Assembly (NCBI GenBank): GCA_006386115.1
Contig: VFIW01000087.1
Location: forward strand, 62,001 to 126,000
DNA from: Globisporangium splendens
Taxonomy: Eukaryota > Oomycota > Peronosporomycetes > Pythiales > Pythiaceae
Direction: 5' to 3'
Length of the DNA stretch: 64,000 bases
In this document: piece after piece, positions 25,416-35,346 of the stretch
Layout of the letters: every line of letters starts with the position of its first letter
Numbering within the stretch: the first letter of the stretch is position 1
Notes under the pieces: model-generated
The model's input: the letters and a program-made list of their open reading frames with translations, nothing else
The model's database searches: none
What the model was told of the DNA's origin: nothing
Position numbers and translations under genes: made by a program

Positions 25416-25846
25416 GGCGAAACTAAACATTTTAAACCGAGAGTAATAGTAGATGAGCAAACCCGCATGCTGGCTTCGCGTAGCAGTACAGGCGCAGTAG
25501 ATTTGCGACTGTGACCAACGCGTACCGGCATCGACAGTACCTTGAAAGAAGATGTGGCTTGATAAACATGCTTGCGATTTTGCATCCACCCCTGAGCGCT
25601 CCACGAATTTGTGTTAAACCTTGACGGAATGGCTGCGAACAAGACTCGAGTTACTCAACAACTCCTGCAATCATGCAGTCGTTGGGCATTACATATAATG
25701 CGCGCTATGCCGAACAGAGCAAATATGCAGCAATCGAGCACTTGACAACAATAAAGAACCCTTGTCGGTCATTATCATCCATATCATCTACCTTGTCTTT
25801 GTCTCTCGCTTGAATGCGGGATTGCAATGTGCATTCGCAACCACAA
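25416..25846. other. Convergent intergenic region
   Basis: Between the stops of the FHIP-like gene (+) and the small Tim gene (-). No ORF, RNA gene or repeat stands out. Confidence 0.5.
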
Positions 25847-26215
25847 TTACGTCGACTTGTTCAGACGGTGCACGACGAACGCGCTCGAGTCGATGTACGC
25901 GAGTGTGACGTTCTTGATGCAATCCATTTCCTTCGATGACAGCTCCGAGTCCGGCTTGCTGGCGCTGCACTTATCCCAGGCGATGGCCGTGATCTTCGAG
26001 ATCGCTTGCTGAATCAGCGCGCGCTGCTGCTCCTCGACGAGCAGGTTCTGCATGTCGGACGCGCCGAAGGAGCCTGCCGACGGCGCGCTGCTCACTGGCG
26101 CCGAGTCGAAGGACGACGGCGACGAGCTGTAGTCGTAGGTCGGCTCCTCGTACGAGCCGTACGAGTGCGTCTCGGGCTCTGGCGCCTTGCTCTTTCCGAA
26201 GCCAAAGAACGACAT
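25847..26215 (-). CDS. Tim8-like small mitochondrial import chaperone, outer cysteines lost
   Basis: 122 residues from the preferred Met at 26215 (MSFFGFGKSK). An in-frame Met at 26290 would add 25 unlikely residues. Residues 56-118 align with Tim8: VEEQQRALIQQAISKITAIAWDKC, a KPDSEL segment, then MDCIKNV, YIDSSAFVVHRL. Small Tims have twin CX3C motifs; here each is half lost. Position 79 is Ala instead of Cys1, 83 is Cys2, 99 is Cys3 and 103 is Val instead of Cys4. The inner disulphide pair (Cys2-Cys3) is therefore kept and the outer pair (Cys1-Cys4) is gone. The N-terminal 50 residues are a Ser/Tyr/Pro-rich extension, unusual for the family. The expected role is escorting hydrophobic precursors through the intermembrane space, partnered with a Tim13-like protein not seen here. 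Confidence 0.75.
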   Translation of the reverse strand: MSFFGFGKSKAPEPETHSYGSYEEPTYDYSSSPSSFDSAPVSSAPSAGSFGASDMQNLLVEEQQRALIQQAISKITAIAWDKCSASKPDSELSSKEMDCIKNVTLAYIDSSAFVVHRLNKST

Positions 26216-26944
26216 GTTGCTGCTGCCTTGTTGCTTGTCGTGTTGGGTAATAAAGTGCCGCTGTTGTGTTTGGAAGGCTGTGGGGATCATTGGCTCTTTT
26301 TAATTACATATATGTGCATACAGGTCGTCATAATTTCAATTAAGAGACATAAAATTCACTCTATTTACATAAAAAGTGCTGCAAGGTGGCGAACTTCAAT
26401 TCTGCAATTCCACAGCGCATCGCTGAGTGAACGCGTGATCTGCTGGTGCGTGAGTGAGCCGCTCGCTGTTCAAGGTCAAGCACAGGTCGGTCTATGCACC
26501 TGTGTGCCTACAGGTCCAGGCAGCGTGTCTGAGAAAACACGTACGTTGTCGTTTTGCTTTGAACCGGCGTCTCTTGACGGCGTGAGCAACCATAACGACA
26601 GATGGACACAACCTGCTCGCGCCACCGGATGCTCTATCAATGTGAAGTGATCTACGATGCTGCCCTCGCGAGTTGATCATGTCGGTGTTGTCGACGAGGA
26701 CCTGGGCGGGCCGCAATATCGCTCTCCGCAGAACAAGAGGATTTCGCGACGACTGATGGAGCTTGAGCCTTTACCGGTAGTGCCTCGAATTGAACATGAC
26801 TGGGAAGCTGATGGGGCTCGTCGTAATAACAAGAATGTGGGATCCTTTGTCGAAGATACCCGACTCGAGACCCTGACTGCTAGCAGTCACTCCAGTCAGC
26901 CAAAGATGCTGATGTGACACTCGCCAAAGAAAGTGTATCCATGA
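26216..26944. other. Region between small Tim gene and decayed IQ-SH2-C2 gene
   Basis: Holds the Tim gene promoter. An ORF at 26657-26917 is in the same frame as the decayed gene and may be its 5' part, because only TGA at 26915 and TGA at 26942 interrupt it. No further feature seen. Confidence 0.4.
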
Positions 26945-29900
26945 CTCCGTACAATCGCTCAACTTGCAGAAAACCACGTGCATGCACTGCACAATGGTGA
27001 ATACATAGGACGAAGTGCTGCTCGATGGAAGGACTTTGCCAGCCGCAACGATCAAGAAGAGTTGAGTCATGTGCGTGCGACAGATCGTCCTCCAGAAAGC
27101 TCGTCCGAAGATGCGCGACACGCAGTTTGTATTGCGCGCGAGTCGAGCTCTGTCGTGACTCAAGCGTGTTGGAGACGATTCGCTGCTGTGGCACTTCGTA
27201 AGCGGCTTGTTGATGCCATTCGGATGCGTCAAATGACTGTTGCTGCGTGGATCTCCAAACGACTCGATATTTACCAGACCCATTTAGAGGCGTTAGCAGA
27301 CCATGGGCATCTGTCTGTCGTATCCAGCAGTAATAATGATTCACTGTCGCTTCAGGGAGCGTACTACCATCTTCCGGCGGCATTGCTGGTAGTATAGTTG
27401 TGCTTCATGTGCGCAAAAGCGAGTGGCCATTTTCTTCGACGGTCGCCGATTGTCTTGAAGACGATTGATATTCCAGTGTGGAAAACATACACAGCCATGG
27501 CGCGATGCTGGAAGAAAATCTCAGTGCTTGCAGCACTTTCCGTTCAGTGCTGCGTGAGAGCATTTCGAGCGCGGAAACTGTTCAAAAAGATACATGGAGA
27601 ATTTGTGCAGCGCCAAGCGACACTTCGCTTGCAATATTTCTTTCGCGTATGCTTGGCACGGAAAGTAGCAATACAGCTGCGTAGACGTCTCGCCGCAACC
27701 GCAATTCAATGTTGCTGGAGGTGCTACCAGTCACGTGACCGAGTTAAACGTCAACGAGTTCGTTTTGTGGCCAGAAATGTGTGTGTCGGTGTCGTTCACG
27801 AAGCTCTTTTGCGTGCGACACAGCTCATTGTGGAGCGTGCTGCCACGCTAGTTCAACGGGTTTACCGGGGTCAGAAAGCTCGAAGCCACTGCTGCTGACT
27901 GATCAGTATAAAGGAGCAGAAGGACTGGCTGAAGAATCCAAGCAAAGGGTACATGCTCTTCACGCAGAGGCGGTACGACCACGCAGCACTGTGCCTTGAG
28001 TATTGCTTCCGGCAGGGGGTTTACACTGACGGTTTAGACACCACCGCTCAGGAGAAAGTCGCACAAGATCAATGGAGTGGCAGTGCGTCTAGCCTTGCTC
28101 GTGGCTCAAGAATGCCATTTAGCTTCAGCTCAGCACCGACAAAACTCAGTCCAGACTGGGGTCCCTATTTCTCTTCAACAGTGATTACAGAGGACACAGA
28201 ATCCATCAAGTATCTCAAATTCTGCCTGATGTATGCGCTCAGTCTTTTTGAGGTGTACGAAGCCACCGGCACCGAAAGTAGCCTTGCGCAGTCAAGAGCC
28301 GGATGGGAAACATTATTTCAGCTTTGCGAAAGCCACGAGTCCGAGAGCAAGATCCTTCAACATTTGCGCTTCCAGGCACAGTATTATCTTGTTCGATGTA
28401 TGTTTTGGAGTGGAAAGTCTGATGGCAAACGAGAGGCACTGGTGCGATCCCTCCACTTGCTCCACCAGATTGACTCAGAGAGTCCAGCAAGTGGCAAACC
28501 GGAGCATTCTCAGCAACAGCGTGAAGGAGACGTCCACACTCAGCTTCTGATGATAAGTGCGATGCTCTTCTTTGAGTTGAATGAGCATTCTCAGTGTTGT
28601 CAGCAACTGAAAACATTATTTGCGCTTTCACCTCATCTGTCTTTTTCAGAGCTCGAAGTTCGGTTTCTTTTAGCACTGCTGCTTTAGAAGGAGACCAACA
28701 AGACTGGAAATGAGAAGTCCCGCGCACAATCGGACGATGTAGGCTCTCGACCTGATGGAGGAGAATCCACCAATACCAAGAGTGAGACTACGTTGAAGGC
28801 TGAAGCGCACTTGAAAAAGTGTTACCAGATTATCGAGCTGTGGTCATCGGTTGGATACTACCACGGATATCTCAAGAGTGAACAAGCGAAACAGATCTTG
28901 GCTTTGGCTCCTGTCGGTGCGTATCTAATACATCAAGCAGCAGAGAGTATTGCAGGTGACGAAGGTGTAACAAACAACGTGGAAGCCCAAGCACAGCCCC
29001 TGTTCAGCGAAAGCTCGGCACAGACGATGGTTCTTGCAGTGAAACTGCATGATCGGATCTCGTCGTTGCGTATTCGAGTTGACGAAAATGGACTTTATTA
29101 CACCAAGAAAATCCCCACGTGCAGGCACTTTAGTCTCCACCAGCTTGTTGAGGGCCTACCAGAAGCTGCTGGGATCAATGTGCAGCATGGAGTCAAGAAA
29201 AACTATGTGTGAATGCACTTGAAAAAGCGCTCGATCGCTCCAGATTTGTCTCGGAGAAAACTGCTCGTCGCCATAAAATGCTGTATTGGAGTGACTGGGA
29301 ATCAAGAATGAAAGAGATTAAATCGTCCAAAACCGCTCGACCAAGAAGAAACGAGACGTGGAGCATCGTGTGCCTGGAAGTTGCAAAGGCGCTTGAAAGT
29401 AGTCAATCGTGGGCATTCAGTGCATTTGTTGCCAGCGAAGTCGTAGTGTGCTCCAGAGATTGTCAACTTCGTGCTGATGCAAATTTCCTGTCAGCGGGAG
29501 CTTCATTTCATATGCAAGAGCGAGCAGCAAGTCGATCTTTCTTTCAGCGTGCACGATTAGAAATGGGGTCTGAGCCATCTCGGAGAAGTGGTTTGCGTGC
29601 AGTTGAACGCGCTTTGTATGCATCTCTGTCGAAGCAAGAGAGTTTCGAGTCTCAATTGGAGCGAGTCCAGAAACTCGAGCGGATGTGCCTCAAGACATGG
29701 CGCTACGATAGCCTGGCGGTGAGTATGAAGGCGGATCCGTACTCAGAGGCATTACTGCTTCAGCGTATCCATGCTGAAATGTACTCGGAATGCGCCGACA
29801 CGTGTTTCCTTTGATCTTTACTCAAAGCCCATGTTCGCTCATTTTTGATGAACGGGTTTCGCTTCGAAAACGTGCATTTACAATGTACGCACCGGAATGT

Positions 29901-32900
29901 CGTACAGTTGTTTGAGCTCTTTCGCGCACATTATGGAAATGATGGGCACTCGTTCAAGAACCAAATGGAGGCGTTGAGCCTGCTCTTGAACCCGGCGGGG
30001 TTACATCATCGCAAGGAGTCGGTTTTGTGCGGGGCTTCAGTTGATCACCTGTTGCTAATTTGGCATCACATGCCGTTTTTAGTCTGCTTCGAGATGTCCG
30101 AGGTCTTCTACCGTTCTCCGGCGCCTGAATTCGGTGTGGACAGAGTTACCGATATGTACGAGAGTCTGTATGGGCGTTTGCGCGGCGCGAAGCCACGAAC
30201 GAGTGCGTATTTCGCGTATGAAGAGCTGCTCTTGGTTCGTCTCAGTTTCCTATATGCGCAACGAGCTCTTGATCACAGCTCTGTCCGGTATTTACGATCG
30301 TCCGTCAAGTTGATTGATGAACTGTTATCACTAAGAAGACGACGCAATAATTCACATCTACAAAGCAAGAAGTCCAAGGCAATCAAGTGGCCGTGTTTAC
30401 TTTCATTCCCGTTCAAATTATCCGATTCAGAGCTGGTATTTGTTCGTGGATTCTTGCTGGAAATGATGGAAGATCTGAAGCAGATTCCCATCGAGAAGCG
30501 GAAGAGTTGGAAGATTACAGCGTTCTTCATATGGAGGTGATGGGGATTGCTTCTCAGCGTATGCCAGACAAAAAAGACAAACGGGAGCCGACGGGAATTC
30601 GTCTGCTCGTTGGTCAGACGCAAGACGTGGCCATCCAAAACATGCTCCATAGCAAGCCGTTTGTATCCGTTCAGTGTGAGGGGAAGACAATGTGCAGCCA
30701 GACCGCTCCAACGTGGGTGAGTCTCTCGCCGAGCTGGGAAGAGTATATGGAATTCAACGTCAAATCGTCAAAAGCAAGGCTGGTCGTGAGTCTAATGGAT
30801 CGAGCAAAGAGAATCCCGTTTGTGGACGAAAGCCAGCTTCTTGGATCCGTTCAACTTCATATGGATGAGCTATGTGAAAAACCAGAAGTTTATGCCGCTG
30901 GGCGCTTTTTCGACTTGGTAGCACCAGTGCCTGACCGCCACACTGATTTTGGTTTACCCCAGAAATGTCCCAAAATCTTCTCGAGTATGCAAGTAATATT
31001 CAAAGCCCGGATAATCAGGCAAGCGAAAACGAGATCAAAGCAAATGCGTGGAAATTGGGAGCTTGGCGAACTTCGAACACAACTGCACGGTGACCTCGAG
31101 ACTTTCATCCATTCTCGCTGGATCTGGAGTAGATTTGGAAAGCTGTGGTTCGAGGAACAAGATTATTCCGTCGCAAGGTGGTTTTATAACAAGGCCGTTG
31201 CGGTCGTGCAACAAAGCAACACATCTTGGGGAGAACACAAACTTCTTCATCACGTTCACGATCTGATGGCCATGGCGACGTGCTACAAAGCTACGATGCC
31301 AAAAGAGCATTGAACCTGCTACGCTCTTCCGCTCATTGAAGGCGCGGACACGGTTATCCAGAACGCTATTCATGCCGATGTGATTGGTGCATACGATCCT
31401 GCAATTCGAAAGTTGCTTGACAGTATTGAAAGCAGCAAAATCGATGCAACCTCTCCTTAATCATCGGGTCCGTTCGCAGATGCGCTCGCGCGGAGCACTC
31501 CCCCTTCGTCAGAATGGATGAGGATTCGAGGGCATCCAGGTTCACCATCAGCTGGAAGCGAGTTTTTTTGCAACCTTGACACGGGCGAGTACTTTGTTCC
31601 GATGAATGGGACCACTGCGCCTCTTGAATACGAAGATGAAGATTTGCTGAAGCGGTGCCATTACGAGGCAACGGGGCAAAAGCCGCATCGAATTGTGCTT
31701 TGAACCAAAGAAATGAAAGCGCGAGTGCAATACTTTCGCCAGGACATGCTTGAACGCAAATCACAAGATCCCTACCAGTGGGTCGCGGTGTTCAACACAC
31801 GTCGGCAAGAGATGCAGTTTTCCAGTGAAAAATAGCAAGAGAGCACGTTGCAGCAGATCGTACAAGTAAGGCTGCCTTCAGCTACCGCAAGCAACCTAAG
31901 ACGCACGTCATGGTTGCAGATGAGTATATGCTGTACCATGTCCTCTTGGTGCAAGATGCGTATCGCAAATACCGCACGAGGAGGCAAAGAGGGCGGCGAC
32001 TTCGAGGATTGGTCAAGTGTACTTGCTAGTTTGCGCGAGAACTGTCAGCAGCACGACGAAGGATCCTGTTCCGCGCAGAGCTCAAACGTAAACAGGGTCT
32101 GAATTGTCTCTATGTGATCGTCGAGAGAGCCCACAACTTGCGTGCTGGGGATATGTTTACGAGTGGCCCGTTTGTGATGGTAACGATACTTGATGGCGAC
32201 GAGAACGAAGTTGCAAAAGGGAAGACGAGTGTACGCCATAACACCGTGAATCCAAAATGGAACGAGGAATTCGCATTCCGATATGATTGGCGGACTCGCA
32301 GTGGCTCAAGTATGCCCGAAGCTGAAGGAGATTGCGATGATAGCAATATGTGGACAATGGCTGAGAGCAGTAAGCAGCAGCGGAGCTGTGGCCGACTGAT
32401 TTTCGAGGTTTGCGACTACGACTTAATTTCACCGACGAAGAGAGGTGGAGATCGTGCCGGTGGCTCTGATGATGAAGAAAGTGACGAGGAAGGGAATGGA
32501 TCGAGCAAAAGCAAGGGTCGTAAAGATGGCGATCTTGGTCAAGCGAGCATTCCGATCGTATCATTGGAACATGAGAACCTCTTTGAGGCTGATCTAATAC
32601 TTTGCCGTGAAATGGAAGACGGTGCTTTGGAGTTGGCGCAAGGTACACTGAAAGTGTCTGTCCAGTGGATCTATTCGTCCGAGTTTGACGAACAGAACCA
32701 CCAACCGGAGAAGAAGGCGAGTGGGAAGCTCCTTTTCGAAGCCACAAAGCGGCCGCTACCAAAACCGAGTCTATCTCAAGAGTTAGAGCACGATTTCCGA
32801 CTTATTTGTTCTTTTTTGGAGACCATCACGGAAACGCTTCTGGATTTGGAAACTGCAACAGCCGATCCATTGCGACGACTGCACAAACGCATGCTCAACG

Positions 32901-33577
32901 CACAGGCTGCTGGAAAAACAGCTGAGGAGGCGAAAGTCGTCGAGCAGCGTATGGTTGCTCTCATCAACACACAGTTGCTCCCAAGAGTGGCGCGGTTAAA
33001 CGAAGAATTGTCGAAGTGCTGTGCTGCGGTCAAGCCATTCCAGGATGCCATCACGGAGGCGATCCAAGATTACGTGGACAGTCAAGAGTTTCACAAAGCT
33101 CAAGAGCTCACAGAGATCATACGCAGCATTTCCGAAGCCTTTGCCGCAGAAAAATTGCATGTGAAGGCGCTTGCACAGTATGGAATGGGTTGCAGTAAAG
33201 ATTTGCGAAACCTGAGTTCGTGTTTTGATGCGGTTTTCCGTCGTCGGCGAGCTGTAAACGCATGGATACTCAGTCTCGAAAAGACGATGGAGACGTTCAT
33301 CGCTGCTGATAAACCGTGGACTGTCGCGTCGAAGTTACAAGTCAAAGTCGACGAGATTTACTTTAAAATGGAAGCTCAAATGGATGGTGGGACTGTAATA
33401 TCTTCTCCGTCGAACGATGCACTAAGCGCAAGGAAAATAGAACCCACTGCATCTTCCTCGGAACCTCAGGCTGCGACATCGGCTACACGAGCACAAGGTA
33501 AGGGAACTTCATCGGCAGAGAAGCGTATGGAGCGCATTCAGAAAGAGAAGAGAAAACAGCAGCGTCGACACTACTAG
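26945..33577 (+). pseudogene. Decayed large IQ-SH2-C2 multidomain gene
   Basis: About 6.6 kb of plus-strand coding sequence broken by stops and frameshifts. Frame-preserving internal stops are TAG 27395, TGA 27896, TAG 28685, TGA 29812, TGA 31311, TAA 31458, TGA 31701 and TAG 32027. Single-base losses shift the frame near 29195 (A-run), 30510-30540 and 31828-31832 (A-run). Similarity continues across each lesion. Domains in order: four IQ-like motifs (27520-27890: VQCCVRAFRARK, LQYFFRVCLARK, IQCCWRCYQSRD, VQRVYRGQKARS); a helical repeat-like stretch; an SH2-like domain (about 28840-29200: YYHGYLKSEQAKQIL, GAYLIHQ, LRIRVDENGLYY) with His where the phosphotyrosine-binding Arg is expected; more helical sequence; a C2 domain (about 30590-30900); and a second C2 domain (32105-32690) leading to a Lys/Arg-rich end at 33577. 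The last 487 codons are open and might still be expressed. Confidence 0.8.
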
Positions 33578-33623
33578 ATGCAGGAGAAACAAAGCATGTA
33601 TTGTGGTCCCCTATTGTTTATCT

Positions 33624-34832
33624 CTACGGATCCGTGCATCGTTGCTTGATGTGCTTGCGCAACACTGTCGAGAAACCGTCCAGTTCTTTGTACGATGGGA
33701 AATAGTTCACATCGATCACATACAGCTCCTGCGTGGCGTCGGACACGATCACGTCGAAGCCAAAGAGCGAGAGGTTGAGCTCTTCACGGATGCGCTCACC
33801 GATAGCACGCACGGCGGCGAAAATCTCGCTCTGATCCCGGTACGTAACACCAGCAGTAGCAGTGAGGCTGTCTGTAACGTCAGGATGGAAATCCTCCGCT
33901 GTCGGGTACTGCTTCTGTGTGTTGAAGTGCACGTGCGTGGCCCCAGCCTGGATGTTTGGAAGAGACCGGCGTTCAGCGACGTTGATGAGGTCTCCGAGCA
34001 CGTAGCCTTTAAAAAGACGGCCAGAGTGATTGATGAACTCCTGCCAAGATAGCCATGAATGACGTGTGTGAGCATACCGCATAGAGAAGAGAAACATCAT
34101 GGTGACTGGAAAATGCAAGCCAACCTGGTACAGTGCTGGGTACTCGACAAATTGGAGATCAGAGCGCTGTGTGACGACGCTCATCATGTGCGATCGGTCC
34201 GTAGCTGCAGAACAAGCCACAAAATCAAGCAATCAGCAACAGATGACCATCTTTTTTGCGCGGTTCTTTCCATTACGTTGTCACGTACCGCATGCCTCGA
34301 CGGACTTGCAGATCAGCGGCAACTTGGTTTCCTGTGCATCCACTTGTCGGCAAAGCGCTTCGAATTGCTCGCGCGTCTCGATCACATGGAACTTTGGCAC
34401 GCAAAACGAGACCGCAGTCGCATCTGCTTTCAACCCAGAATCATTTGCATTGGCATCCTTGTGCTGCAGCTTGACGAGCATGTCACACGCCGCATGACGA
34501 TCCGTGAGAAGTTGCACACTCGCGATTGGGTCGATGATCTTCACGCGTTGGTTCTGCAGCACGTACTTCTGCATGATGTCGAGCCGCTTGGCCGCATCGG
34601 CGTCTCCGAGCCGCGCAAACACCATCTCGTGCGCGAGTTTGTGCAGAATCGCGTCGAAGGCGCCATACTTTTCCGTAATGCTCTGCGCACTCGTAACGCC
34701 CGCGTCGTAGAGGTCGATGAGCACGAAGCGCACGCCATCCTTCGTCTCCTGCAGCACGTTGCGCAGGTGGTCGATCTTCTTGGCGGGGAAGATCACGCCT
34801 ACCACGAGAGGCGCATTGTCGGTCATCGCCAT
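33624..34832 (-). CDS. ITPK1: Inositol-tetrakisphosphate 1-kinase (ITPK1-type, ATP-grasp)
   Basis: Exons 34832-34289, 34204-34125 and 34040-33624 give 346 residues. Family landmarks: N-terminal VVGVIFPAKK, DPIASVQLLTDR, PLICKSVEACG, QEFINHSGRLFKGYVLG and the C-terminal ATP-grasp metal-binding segment LFGFDVIV..YVIDVNYFPSYKEL. The enzyme phosphorylates inositol tris/tetrakisphosphates in the pathway to InsP6 and acts in the cytosol. The second intron (34124-34041, 84 nt, donor GTTGGC) is in frame when retained. Family similarity across QEFINH supports its removal. Met at 34832 or 34826 are equally plausible starts; the longer ORF to 34871 adds an unlikely hydrophobic leader. The gene converges with the decayed IQ-SH2-C2 gene, ending 46 bp from it. 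Confidence 0.88.
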
Positions 34833-35346
34833 GTTGGACAATTGAGCTATCTGATAGGAGAAAATGAACATCCATAATAGTAGCCCCTCCTGACAAAATC
34901 TGATAGTGCAAGTACGGTATCATTGCTGAATAGAAGACTCTTTCACATGGGTATACAAGTCTCACATTATCCGGATAGTACAGTTTGGCAATTATTTCTG
35001 AATATGTGGCTGCTTTCTGTAATTTCCATGGAAATCTGGCGCCATCTCCCCACATGTGTGTGTTTGCACACGCGCGCGCGTTCTGTCCCCCAATTCGAGT
35101 TTAAAAGCAGTCGGGCGACGAAGCAGCCGGCCTTGCGAGCCGTTGTACGTGGCGCAGAGTGCACGAACGCGGGCGACTGACAGCATCAGCGTTGACGCGA
35201 GGTCTCGGCAGTTCGACAAGCGCGTTTTCCACTCTCTGAGAGCACTGACTGCGGGAAGTACGACCCGTCGTTTAGAGCAAAGCAACTCAGACGTCTTCGC
35301 GAAAGAGAGGGAAAGAGAGGAAGAGGATTGCTTGTAAGAGGCAATA
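34833..35346. other. Divergent promoter region (ITPK1 / PHD-JmjC-like)
   Basis: About 510 bp between two outward-facing start codons. Contains a (GC)n-rich stretch near 35068-35078 and CCACTCTC near 35230, which fits YCAYTYY loosely. No gene seen. Confidence 0.45.

Noticed and set aside
26945..33577. Stop-codon reassignment or readthrough as an explanation for the interrupted frame
   Set aside because: All three stop types occur internally, frameshifts are also present, and neighbouring genes end at normal stops, so decay is simpler.
34483..35055. 190-codon minus-strand ORF
   Set aside because: It overlaps ITPK1 exon 1 in another frame; its 3' half is an Arg/Ala-rich shadow.
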